Part shown: positions 1-8,390 of the stretch, one piece after another | How positions within the stretch are numbered: the first letter of the stretch is position 1 | How the letters are laid out: every line of letters starts with the position of its first letter | NCBI GenBank assembly: GCA_024234075.1 | Contig: JACKOV010000005.1 | Span: 291,280-355,279 of the forward strand | Length of the DNA: 64,000 bases | Direction: 5' to 3' | From: Nevskiaceae bacterium | GTDB taxonomy: Bacteria; Pseudomonadota; Gammaproteobacteria; Steroidobacterales; Steroidobacteraceae | Program-made: the position numbers and the translations under genes | Notes under the pieces: model-generated | Databases searched by the model: none | The model's input: the letters and a program-made list of their open reading frames with translations, nothing else | What the model was told of the DNA's origin: nothing

Positions 1-1
1 T

Positions 2-982
2 GCGCCGCTGAATCCGGCGCTGAACCCGGCGATCAATCCCTCCGGCGTGATCCCCGATCGCGAGCGCGAGTTCAAGCAGTTCCAGCCGAAGGTGTCGCTG
101 ACCTGGGAGCCGTCGACGGCGTGGACCTGGTACGTGAACTGGGGCGTCGGATTCAAGAGCGGTGGCTTCAACAACAGCGGTTCGGCGGCCACGGTCGACC
201 TGTTCATCAACTGCTTCACCGGCGTCGGTCCGGCGGGCCAGCCGAACAGCTGCACGCCGGCGAACCCAGTGCCGACCTATCGCTCGGTGCTGGTGCGCGA
301 CGACTACGACAAGGAGAAGTCCAGCGCAGCGGAGCTCGGCTTCAAGGCCAATCTGCTGGACCGTCGCCTGTCGCTCGAAACCTCGCTGTTCCATACCTCG
401 GTCGACGACATGCAGTTCTTCGAGTTCATGGTCGGCCAGTTCGGTCTGCTGCGCGTCGTCAACAATATCGATGAGGTGACGCTGAAGGGTCTCGAGATTT
501 CTGCCAACTACCGAGTGACCGACGATCTGCGACTGGTCGCGGGCTACAGTCGGGTGATGAGCGAGATCAAGGCCAATGGCTCGCGACCGGCTTCAGTCGG
601 CAACGAGTCGCCCTACACGCCGGACTACACCGCGACGATCGGCGCGGAGTTCGACGTGCCGGTGGGCGAGTCCTGGCGGATGCAGGCGAGTGCCTACTAC
701 AATCTGGTGGGTCCGACCTGGTTCCACGTGATCCAGGCACAGGACAACAACACGGTCGCCTTCCTGCCGGGCAACTACTCCAATGCGGAGCGCCAGAAGT
801 TCGGCACGGTCGATGCCCGTTTCGGTGTGGCTTCGGATCATTGGTCGGTGGCGCTGGTCGGCAAGAACGTCACCAACGAGCGCTACCTGCAGGAAGTGAT
901 TCCCGCGCCGGAGTTCGGTGGTGCGTTCATCCACCCGGGTGCGGAGCGCCGCGTTTCGGTCGAAGTCGGCTACAAGTTCTAG
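2..982 (+). CDS. TonB-dependent outer membrane receptor, C-terminal part (5' end outside window)
   Basis: The frame is open from the left edge, so only the last 326 or so residues are present. They form the C-terminal half of the outer-membrane beta-barrel of a TonB-dependent receptor: alternating amphipathic strands rich in Tyr, Phe and Trp, the strand motif 'LKGLEISANYRV', and a last strand 'RVSVEVGYKF' that ends in Phe, the usual signal for barrel assembly. The plug domain and TonB box lie upstream of the window, so the substrate cannot be inferred. Such receptors import siderophores, vitamins, glycans or aromatic compounds using TonB/ExbBD energy. A GTG at 47 is only an internal codon and not a believable start. 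A strong terminator follows 26 bases after the stop. Confidence 0.85.
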   Translation, partial: APLNPALNPAINPSGVIPDREREFKQFQPKVSLTWEPSTAWTWYVNWGVGFKSGGFNNSGSAATVDLFINCFTGVGPAGQPNSCTPANPVPTYRSVLVRDDYDKEKSSAAELGFKANLLDRRLSLETSLFHTSVDDMQFFEFMVGQFGLLRVVNNIDEVTLKGLEISANYRVTDDLRLVAGYSRVMSEIKANGSRPASVGNESPYTPDYTATIGAEFDVPVGESWRMQASAYYNLVGPTWFHVIQAQDNNTVAFLPGNYSNAERQKFGTVDARFGVASDHWSVALVGKNVTNERYLQEVIPAPEFGGAFIHPGAERRVSVEVGYKF

Positions 983-1008
983 TGGTGGCCTGATCTGAAG
1001 GATCAGAG

Positions 1009-1045
1009 CGGGAAGCGCCGGCCTCGTGCCGGCGTTTCCCGTTTT
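1009..1045 (+). terminator. Rho-independent terminator of the TonB receptor gene
   Basis: Arms of 14 bases at 1009-1022 and 1028-1041 pair with a single G-T wobble around a 5-base loop, and four T follow at 1042-1045. A smaller inverted repeat (CTGATC/GATCAG, 990-1006) precedes it. The Shine-Dalgarno of the next gene starts directly after the T run, so the unit separates the receptor from ppc. Confidence 0.8.
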
Positions 1046-1061
1046 GGAGGTACCGCCCCCG

Positions 1062-3797
1062 ATGACGGTAAGCCGCGACGACATCCAGTTCCCACCCCGG
1101 CACGCAGCGCTGCGCGAGGACGTGCGGCAGCTCGGCGCGCTGGTGGGCGAAATCCTGCGCGAGCAGGGCGGCCAGGTGCTGTTCGATCTGGTCGAGCGCG
1201 ACCGCACGCTCGCAATCAGTCGTCGCGACGGCGACGGAGCGGCGGCGACCGAGCTCGCGCTGCGGGTTCGCGACCGGCCGACCGGGGTTGCGCGGGATCT
1301 CGAACGGGCATTCTCCATGTGGTTCCAGGTGGTCAATCTCGCGGAGAAGGTCCACCGGATCCGTCGGCGACGCGAGTACTTCCTCAGCGACGGCGACCGG
1401 CAGCAGCCCCGTGGCATCGGCGATGTGATCGCGCAGCTCAAGGCGGCGGGCTTGCCCCTCGAAGAGGTGTTCGCGCTTCTCGACGGCCTGCGGATCGAGC
1501 TGGTGTTCGTGGCCCATCCGAACGAGTCGGCGCGGCGCACCATCCTGCGCAAGCAGCAGCGGGTCGCCGAACTGCTGTTCGACCGCCTGGATCCGACGCT
1601 CGCGCCGTATGAAAAACGCAGCATCTGGGGGCGGATGCGTACCGAGCTGACCACGGCCTGGCAGACGGAGGATCACCCGCGCGAACGTCTGACCGTTGCC
1701 GACGAGCGCGAGCATGTGATTTTCTACCTGGCCGAGGTGCTCTACCGGCTGGTTCCGGCGTTCTACGACGAAATCGCGCTGGCACTCGAAAACGCCTACG
1801 GAGTACAGGCCGAGTCGCTGGTGCTGCCGACGATCATCCGCTTCGGCAGCTGGGTCGGAGGCGACATGAACGGTAACCCCGACGTGCAGGCCAAGACGCT
1901 GCGCGAGACACTTGCGCGCCAGCAGCAGGTGATCGTCAACGCCTACTTCACCGACTGCCAGGCGTTGGCACAGAGCCTGTCGCAAAGCGCGAGCCGCATC
2001 GGCGTCTCCAGCGCTCTGATGCAGCGTATCGACGAATACGCGCGGTTGATTCCCAGTGCGCAGGCGATCACGCCGGCGCGCCACGACCGGATGCCGTATC
2101 GCGTGTTCCTCGGCCAGGTGGCGGAGCGCCTGCGTTATACCTACGATGGTCGGCCGAACGGTTACGAGAATCCGGGGCAGTTTCGCCGCGACATCCAGAT
2201 CATCGGTGACAGCCTGTTGGAGAACCGTGGCCGCAATGCCGGATATTTCTCGGTACAGCGGTTGCTGCGCCGCATCTCGACCTTCGGCTTCCACCTCGCA
2301 ACGGTCGATGTTCGCCAGCATGCCGAGGTGCATCACCAGGTGCTGGCACGCGGGCTCGACGATGCCGCGTGGTCGCAGCGCGGCGCGGCCGAGCGCCATC
2401 GTCTGCTCGCGGATGCCATCGAGCGCGACCTCGGGCCGCGTGCGGAACTCGATGCGCTGGGCAAGCGCACGCTGGCCGTGTTCGAGAGCATGCTGCAGTG
2501 CCGTCGTCGCTACGGTCCGGATGCCGTCGGTCTGTACGTCGTCGACGGCGTGCACGGGCCCGACGATGTGCTGGCGCCGCTGCTGCTGGCGCAATGGGCT
2601 GAGGCCTACGACAAGCGCACGGACACGATCGCGCTCGATCTCGCGCCGCAGTTCGATTCGGTGGAGACACTGGAGCGCTGTGGCGACGTGATGCGGGATC
2701 TGCTGGCCGATCGGCTCTATCGCCGTCACGTTGATCGCCGCGGCCGGCGGCAGGTCGTGCTGGTCGGATACTCCCAGAGCGCCAAGGAAAGCGGCATATG
2801 CGCCTCGCGGTTTGCGGTTTACCGCGCCCAGGGTGCGATCGCCGCTTCGCTCGCTGCGGCCGGCGAGCAGCATCTCGTCTTCCACGCGCGGGGCGGCAGC
2901 ATCGCCCGCGGCGGCGGCCGGATCGACACACTGGTGGAGGCGATGCCGCCGAGCACCGTCAACGGCCTGCTGCGTCTGACCGAGCAGGGCGAGCTGGTGT
3001 CGCAGAACTACGGCCTGCCGCCGATCGCGATGCGTACCCTGGAACGTGCTTTCGGAGCGCTGGCATTGGCGACCCAGGCCGGACGCACGATGCAGGCCGC
3101 GGAACCGTCAGCAGCGGTGCTGGAGGTCGGCGCGACATTGGCGGCAGCGAGCCAGCAGCGCTACCGCCAGCTCGTCTGGGACGAACCGCAGTTCCACGAG
3201 TATTTTCGCGACGTGACGCCGATCGACGTCATCGAGCGCATGCAGATCGCTGCGCGACCGGCATCACGGCCGGGACGGGTGGGTGTCGACGGATTGCGGG
3301 GTGTGCCCTGGGTGTTCGCCTGGACGCAAACCCGCGCCTTGCTGCCGGGTTGGTTCGGTGCCGGTAGCGGGATTTCCGCGACCATCGAAGCTCATGGCCT
3401 GGCGGGTGCGCAGTCGGCGTTTGCACTCTGGCCGTTCTTCCGCGCGCTGGTGAACGATGTCGAGGCGATGCTGGCGCGCACCGATCTCGACATTGCCGCA
3501 GCGTACAATGCGCTGGCGTCACCACCGCTGCAGCGCCTGTTCGCGACGCTGCGGGAGGAGTATGCGCTGGCCTGCCGCGGCGTACTGGCGATCAAGCAAC
3601 AGGTGGAACTGCTCGACGGCGACCGAACGCTGCAGCGCGCCATCCGGCTGCGCAATCCCTATGTCGATCCGATGAACCTGATGCAGGTCGATTTGCTGCG
3701 TCGTTGGCGCGCGACGGGCCGTGCCGACCACGATTTGTTTGAGGCGCTGCAGGCCAGTATAAGCGGCATCGCGCAAGGTCTGCAGAGCACGGGTTGA
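1062..3797 (+). CDS. ppc: Phosphoenolpyruvate carboxylase family protein with altered active-site motifs
   Basis: The protein has 911 residues, normal for PEP carboxylase, which makes oxaloacetate from PEP and bicarbonate to refill the TCA cycle. The start is ATG 1062, preceded by GGAGG at 1046-1050. Landmarks lie in family order, but several differ from the E. coli enzyme as I recall it. TAHPTE is VAHPNE (His152 kept), GGDRDGNP is GGDMNGNP (about 267-274), and the metal ligand in APLFE is Asp (APQFD, Asp532). The YSDSAKD motif is YSQSAKE, so a second metal ligand is Gln572 while Lys575 is kept. HGRGGSIGRGG is HARGGSIARGG (608-618, both Arg kept), and the C-terminal QNTG is QSTG. The fold assignment is secure. 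Whether it is a normal anaplerotic enzyme is less sure. It stands alone, with the efflux operon 120 bases downstream. Confidence 0.85.
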   Translation: MTVSRDDIQFPPRHAALREDVRQLGALVGEILREQGGQVLFDLVERDRTLAISRRDGDGAAATELALRVRDRPTGVARDLERAFSMWFQVVNLAEKVHRIRRRREYFLSDGDRQQPRGIGDVIAQLKAAGLPLEEVFALLDGLRIELVFVAHPNESARRTILRKQQRVAELLFDRLDPTLAPYEKRSIWGRMRTELTTAWQTEDHPRERLTVADEREHVIFYLAEVLYRLVPAFYDEIALALENAYGVQAESLVLPTIIRFGSWVGGDMNGNPDVQAKTLRETLARQQQVIVNAYFTDCQALAQSLSQSASRIGVSSALMQRIDEYARLIPSAQAITPARHDRMPYRVFLGQVAERLRYTYDGRPNGYENPGQFRRDIQIIGDSLLENRGRNAGYFSVQRLLRRISTFGFHLATVDVRQHAEVHHQVLARGLDDAAWSQRGAAERHRLLADAIERDLGPRAELDALGKRTLAVFESMLQCRRRYGPDAVGLYVVDGVHGPDDVLAPLLLAQWAEAYDKRTDTIALDLAPQFDSVETLERCGDVMRDLLADRLYRRHVDRRGRRQVVLVGYSQSAKESGICASRFAVYRAQGAIAASLAAAGEQHLVFHARGGSIARGGGRIDTLVEAMPPSTVNGLLRLTEQGELVSQNYGLPPIAMRTLERAFGALALATQAGRTMQAAEPSAAVLEVGATLAAASQQRYRQLVWDEPQFHEYFRDVTPIDVIERMQIAARPASRPGRVGVDGLRGVPWVFAWTQTRALLPGWFGAGSGISATIEAHGLAGAQSAFALWPFFRALVNDVEAMLARTDLDIAAAYNALASPPLQRLFATLREEYALACRGVLAIKQQVELLDGDRTLQRAIRLRNPYVDPMNLMQVDLLRRWRATGRADHDLFEALQASISGIAQGLQSTG

Positions 3798-3918
3798 ACT
3801 TCCCGTGCCGCCGCCTGCCGAATCGGTCGAGCTAAACGACGCAGCGTTCCAGTCGGATCGCTGCAACGAGTACAATCCTGACCCCGCCAAAGGTCGCGGG
3901 CACGAGGTTCCACGGGCC

Positions 3919-5136
3919 ATGCCGGCCGATTTCTCCACCATTCACGGATCCGCTTCGGTCGAATCGACTTCGATCGAATCTCCCCGGCGTCTGCGCCGCC
4001 CGCCGACCGGGTTGCTGGTCGTCATCGGCGTGCTCGTCCTCTTGGTCGTGGTCGGGCTGTGGCGAACATTGTCCGCCGGCAGCGTGCCGCGCAAAGCAAG
4101 TGGACCGCCACGGGTCACGGTCGTCGCACCGGCGCTTGCCGAAATCGACGACACGGTGACGTTCACCGGCACGATCGCGGCACGGGACGAGATGCCGATC
4201 ACGGTCGAAGGCGAGGGTGGGCGAATCGCGGCGGTGCTGGTCGAGGTGGGCGACCGGGTACAGGCCGGGCAAGAGCTGGCACGCCTCGACACCTCGGTGC
4301 TGCAACCCCAGGTCGGCAGCCTTGCGGCGGCCCTGGACGAGGCACGCGCCAATGCCGAGCTCGCGCAGGCCGATTACCGGCGGGCCGAGGCGGTTGCCGC
4401 ATCCGGAGCGCTGTCGACCCAGGAGATCGAGCGTCGGCGATCGGTTGCGCTGGCGGCCGACGCCAAAGTCAAAGTGTCTGCCGCGCAGTTGCAGGAGGCG
4501 CGGGCGCGTCTGCGCCGTACCGAGATCCGGGCGCCGGAAGCCGGTCTCGTGCTCACCCGTGCGGCCGAAGTCGGCCAGACGGCGACCGGTGCCGGAGAAC
4601 CGCTGTTCCGGCTGAGCCGCGGTGGCCAGATCGAACTGCGCGGCCAGGTGGCCGAACAGGATCTGCCGCGGCTTGCACCGGGCCAGGCGGCGAAGGTACG
4701 CATCACCGGCCTCGATTCGGCATTCGTCGGCAAGGTGCGGTTGCTCGGCGCAGTCATCGATGCCAGCACGCGGCTCGGCAGCGTGCGAGTCGATCTGGAG
4801 CCGCATCCGAACCTGCGCCCGGGGGCGTTCGCCCGGGCCGAGGTGGAGGTCGGGCACGGCCGGCGCCCGGTGCTGCCGCAAAGTGCGGTGCTGTCGGATG
4901 TGGAGGGCGCCTACGTAATGATCGTCGGCGCCGACGATACGGTGGCGCGTCGAGCGGTGACGGTGGCGGGTTCGCGGCGCGAAGGGCTGGTGATTGCTTC
5001 GGGGCTGCAGGGCGGCGAGCGCGTCGTGCTGACGGCCGGGCCTTTCCTGCGCCTCGGGGAGCGTGTGGACGCCGTACCGCTGGCGGCCGGCGGCGGTTCG
5101 GCAGCCCCGGCAGCGCGCGCGGTTACGCCGCCATGA
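3919..5136 (+). CDS. RND efflux periplasmic adaptor (HlyD/AcrA family)
   Basis: This 405-residue membrane fusion protein would bridge the inner-membrane RND pump encoded next and an outer-membrane channel. It has a Pro/Arg-rich cytoplasmic N-terminus, one membrane segment near residues 33-52, a lipoyl half-motif ('VEVGDRVQAGQELARLD'), an Ala/Arg-rich alpha-hairpin, the second lipoyl half ('RTEIRAPEAGLV'), then beta-barrel and membrane-proximal domains. ATG 3919 is preferred because GAGGT lies 11 bases upstream. A GTG at 3805 in the same frame would add 38 non-conserved residues. The stop overlaps the pump start (ATGA), so the two are translationally coupled. No TolC-type gene is present, so an outer-membrane factor encoded elsewhere is assumed. 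Confidence 0.9.
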   Translation: MPADFSTIHGSASVESTSIESPRRLRRPPTGLLVVIGVLVLLVVVGLWRTLSAGSVPRKASGPPRVTVVAPALAEIDDTVTFTGTIAARDEMPITVEGEGGRIAAVLVEVGDRVQAGQELARLDTSVLQPQVGSLAAALDEARANAELAQADYRRAEAVAASGALSTQEIERRRSVALAADAKVKVSAAQLQEARARLRRTEIRAPEAGLVLTRAAEVGQTATGAGEPLFRLSRGGQIELRGQVAEQDLPRLAPGQAAKVRITGLDSAFVGKVRLLGAVIDASTRLGSVRVDLEPHPNLRPGAFARAEVEVGHGRRPVLPQSAVLSDVEGAYVMIVGADDTVARRAVTVAGSRREGLVIASGLQGGERVVLTAGPFLRLGERVDAVPLAAGGGSAAPAARAVTPP

Positions 5137-8100
5137 ACAACATCTCGGCCTGGGCGATCCGGCATCCGACGCTGCCGATTGTCCTGTTCATCGTGCTGAC
5201 TTTCGCCGGCATCGTGTCGTTCATTCGCATGCCGATCAACCTCAATCCCGATGTGTCGTTTCCGCTCGTCAGCGTGACCGTGACACAGCCGGGTGCCGCG
5301 CCGGTCGAGATCGAGACCCAGGTGACCCAGAAGATCGAGGCGGCCGTCGCCGGCATCAGCGACGTGCGCAGCCTCACCTCGCGGGCGATCGAGGGCTACA
5401 CCAGCCTGATGGTCGAGTTCCAGATCGGCACGCCGGTCGATCGCGCGGTCAGCGACGTGCGCGATGCCGTCTCCAAAGTGCGCGGCGACCTGCCGGAGGG
5501 CATCCAGGAGCCGCAGATCCAGCGCGTCGACGTCGACGGCGGAGCGATCGCCTACTATGCCGTCACGACCTCCAGCAAGACCCCCGAACAACTCAGCTGG
5601 TTCGTCGACGACACGATCAATCGCCGTCTGGCGTCGATCGCCGGTGTGGCGCAGGCGTCGCGCACCGGCGGTGTCGACCGCGAAATCCGCATCGAGCTCG
5701 ATCCGGCGCGCATGCAGGCGCTCGGCATCACCGCAGTCGAAGTCAACCAGCAGATCCGGCTGCTGAATCTCGATGTCGCCGGCGGCCGGGCGCAGGTCGG
5801 CGGTGGCGAGCAGGCGATCCGCGTGCTCGGTGGTGCGCGCTCTGCCGAGGCGCTCGCCGATACCCAGATCTCGCTGCCGGGTGGGCGGTTGGTACGGCTG
5901 CGCGATATTGCCGAGGTCCGGGACGGCGTGGGCGAGATCCGCTCGATGTCGCGGCTCAACGGCAGGCTGTCGACCAGTTTCGGCGTGTTCCGTGCGCGCG
6001 GCTACTCCGACGTCAGTGTGCTCGAGGCCGTCGAGCACGAACTGGAGCAGATCCGGGCGGAGGTGCCGGGAACCGAGATCACCCGGGTATTCACCACGGT
6101 GGAGAACACGCGACGCTCGTATCGTGCGGCGCTGGTGGCGATGTTCGAAGGGTCGGTGCTCGCCGTGCTGGTGGTGTTCGTGTTCCTGCGTGATTTCCGT
6201 GCCACCGCGATCGCGGCACTGGCGATCCCGCTGTCGGCGATTCCGACCTTCGCCTTCATGCAGGCGATGGATTTCACGCTCAATTCGATCAGCCTGCTGG
6301 CGCTGTCGCTGGTTGCCGGCGTCTTGGTCGATGACGCGATCGTGGAGATCGAGAACATCGTCCGGCATATGCGGATGGGCAAGACCGGCTACCGGGCCGC
6401 AATCGAAGCGGCCGACGAAATCGGGCTCGCCGTGGTCGCGACCTCGGCGACGATCATCGCGGTGTTCCTGCCGGTCAGTTTCATGGGCGGTTTCACCGGC
6501 CAATACTTCAAGCAGTTCGGCCTGACGGTGGCCGCGGCCGTGTTTTTCTCGTTGCTGGTCGCGCGCCTGATCACACCGCTGGTGGCAGCCTATACCCTGC
6601 GTCCCCATGACGAGATCCGCTCGGCCGACGGACCGCTGATGGGCCGCTACCTCGAGATATTGCGCTGGTGCCTCGCCCATCGAAAGGCGACCCTGCTCGG
6701 CGGGATCGCGTTTCTGCTGGTCTCGATGGCGCTTGCCGTCGTGATTCCCAAGTCCTTCGTGCCCGACGGCGATTTCTCGACCTCGCAGTTGAACATCGAG
6801 CTGCCGCCCGGTGTGCGGCTCGAGGAGACGGCACGGATCTCCGCCATCGCCGCCGACATCGTGGGCAAGCATCCGGAAGTCGCCGATATCGTCGAGTCGA
6901 TAGGTGGTGGCGAGGATGCCGAGGTGCGCAAGGCGACGCTGTTCATCACGCTCGTGCCGAGCGAGCAGCGGCAGTTGTCGCAGAAGCAATGGGAGAGGCT
7001 CGTCGCGCCCGAGCTGGCTGCGGTGCCCGACGCACGCGTGTCGTTCGCGGGCGGGCAGAGTGGCGGTGGCCGGCCGATCACCCTGTATCTGACAGGTGCC
7101 GAACCGGCGACCTTGCAGCAGGCGGCCGAAGCGGCCGTCGCGGCGATGCAGGGGCTGCCGGAACTGCGCGACCCGCGGATCGAGGGCGACCTGCAGCGGC
7201 CCGAGATCGTGGTGCGGCCGAGGCTGGATCTCGCCGCCGAACTCGGTGTGTCGGTCGCCAGCATCGGCCAGACCATCCGTATCGCGACCATCGGCGACGT
7301 TCCACAGAATGTCGCCAAGTTTTCGCTGAGCGATCGGCAGATTCCAATCCGGGTAAGCCTGGTCGAAGGTTCGCGCCGCGACTTCGCAACCTTCGAGAAC
7401 CTGCCTGTGCCGACCGCGACCGGTGGTACGGTGCCGCTGAAAGCCGTTGCGGATATCGCCTTCGCGCAGGGCCCGTCGGCGATCCAGCGCTACAACCAGC
7501 AGCGCCGCGCGATGCTAACCGCCGACCTCAACGACGCCGAGCTCGGACAGGCGATGGCCAAGGTCTATGCGCTGCCGGCACTGCGCAATCTGCCGGACGG
7601 CGTGCGGCTGGTCGAGAAGGGCGATGCGGAATTCATGAAGGAGCTGTTCGACAACTTCACCCTGGCGATGAGCACGGGCGTATTGATGGTATTCGCGGTG
7701 CTCGTGCTGCTGTTCCAGCGGGTATTCCAGCCGGTCACGATCCTCTCGGCGCTGCCGCTGTCGATCGGTGGCGCGATCCTGGCGTTGATGCTGCTCGGCA
7801 AGCCGTTTTCGATGCCGGTGGTGATCGGCTTCCTGATGCTGATGGGCATCGTCGGCAAGAACTCCATCCTGCTGGTCGATTTCGCGATCGAGGAAATCCG
7901 TGCTGGACGGCCGCGGCTCGAGGCCTTGGTCGAAGCAGGCCACAAGCGCGCACGTCCGATCGTGATGACCACGGTCGCGATGGTGGCCGGCATGTTGCCG
8001 GCCGCGATCGGTAGCAGCGGTGACAGCGGATTTCGCGCGCCGATGGCGATTGCCGTGATCGGTGGGCTGATCACTTCGACTTTGCTGACCTTGGTGATCG

Positions 8101-8231
8101 TGCCGGCCTTGTTCACCCTGATCGACGATCTGGAGCGCTGGCTCGGACCACGCTTCGCCGGCTGGATCAATGCCGTGGATCGCGAACAAGAAGACCGGCC
8201 GGCCGAGCCTGTGGCCCGACCGACCGGTTGA
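5133..8231 (+). CDS. RND efflux pump permease (HAE1/AcrB-like)
   Basis: This 1,032-residue inner-membrane proton/drug antiporter has the usual AcrB-family length. The start ATG overlaps the adaptor stop by four bases. N-terminal TM1 is followed by the porter-domain signature 'MPINLNPDVSFPLVSV'. The proton relay is intact: adjacent Asp400-Asp401 in TM4 ('GVLVDDAIVEIEN') and Lys909 in TM10 ('GIVGKNSILLVDFA'). Two large periplasmic loops lie between TM1/TM2 and TM7/TM8. The family includes multidrug pumps and more specific exporters, and nothing here fixes the substrate. No regulator gene lies beside the pair, so control is unknown. The open frame runs far upstream inside the adaptor gene, but that extension is out-of-frame readthrough and not protein. 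Confidence 0.93.
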   Translation: MNNISAWAIRHPTLPIVLFIVLTFAGIVSFIRMPINLNPDVSFPLVSVTVTQPGAAPVEIETQVTQKIEAAVAGISDVRSLTSRAIEGYTSLMVEFQIGTPVDRAVSDVRDAVSKVRGDLPEGIQEPQIQRVDVDGGAIAYYAVTTSSKTPEQLSWFVDDTINRRLASIAGVAQASRTGGVDREIRIELDPARMQALGITAVEVNQQIRLLNLDVAGGRAQVGGGEQAIRVLGGARSAEALADTQISLPGGRLVRLRDIAEVRDGVGEIRSMSRLNGRLSTSFGVFRARGYSDVSVLEAVEHELEQIRAEVPGTEITRVFTTVENTRRSYRAALVAMFEGSVLAVLVVFVFLRDFRATAIAALAIPLSAIPTFAFMQAMDFTLNSISLLALSLVAGVLVDDAIVEIENIVRHMRMGKTGYRAAIEAADEIGLAVVATSATIIAVFLPVSFMGGFTGQYFKQFGLTVAAAVFFSLLVARLITPLVAAYTLRPHDEIRSADGPLMGRYLEILRWCLAHRKATLLGGIAFLLVSMALAVVIPKSFVPDGDFSTSQLNIELPPGVRLEETARISAIAADIVGKHPEVADIVESIGGGEDAEVRKATLFITLVPSEQRQLSQKQWERLVAPELAAVPDARVSFAGGQSGGGRPITLYLTGAEPATLQQAAEAAVAAMQGLPELRDPRIEGDLQRPEIVVRPRLDLAAELGVSVASIGQTIRIATIGDVPQNVAKFSLSDRQIPIRVSLVEGSRRDFATFENLPVPTATGGTVPLKAVADIAFAQGPSAIQRYNQQRRAMLTADLNDAELGQAMAKVYALPALRNLPDGVRLVEKGDAEFMKELFDNFTLAMSTGVLMVFAVLVLLFQRVFQPVTILSALPLSIGGAILALMLLGKPFSMPVVIGFLMLMGIVGKNSILLVDFAIEEIRAGRPRLEALVEAGHKRARPIVMTTVAMVAGMLPAAIGSSGDSGFRAPMAIAVIGGLITSTLLTLVIVPALFTLIDDLERWLGPRFAGWINAVDREQEDRPAEPVARPTG

Positions 8232-8237
8232 AGCAGC

Positions 8238-8259
8238 CGTGGATCAGGAGGGGTCCACG
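8238..8259. terminator. Hairpin between convergent RND and glpK genes
   Basis: An 8-bp stem with one G-T wobble (8238-8245 with 8252-8259) begins 7 bases after the RND stop. A second short stem (CGCGGG/CCCGCG) lies at 8365-8380, just beyond the end of glpK. Neither has a T tract, so termination is plausible but weakly supported. The rest of 8260-8390 shows nothing recognisable. Confidence 0.3.
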
Positions 8260-8390
8260 AACTGAGCCGGCGCAGGTGCGCAACGAGCCGCGCGCCGGCG
8301 CCTGGAACGAGGCTAGGCAGGTGGATTTGCGGCCACAATCCGCACCGGGACGAGCGCGGGGCGACGCGGGACGAACCCGCGGGTCCGGCG

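Noticed and set aside
927..2885. Long open frame antisense to ppc
   Set aside because: In GC-rich DNA the third-position bias of a real gene keeps the antisense frame open. The translation has no family motifs, while the plus strand carries a full PEPC.
4059..5132. N-terminal extension of the RND permease frame
   Set aside because: It overlaps the adaptor gene in another frame and has Arg/Gly-rich, non-membrane sequence. The real pump starts at ATG 5133 with TM1.
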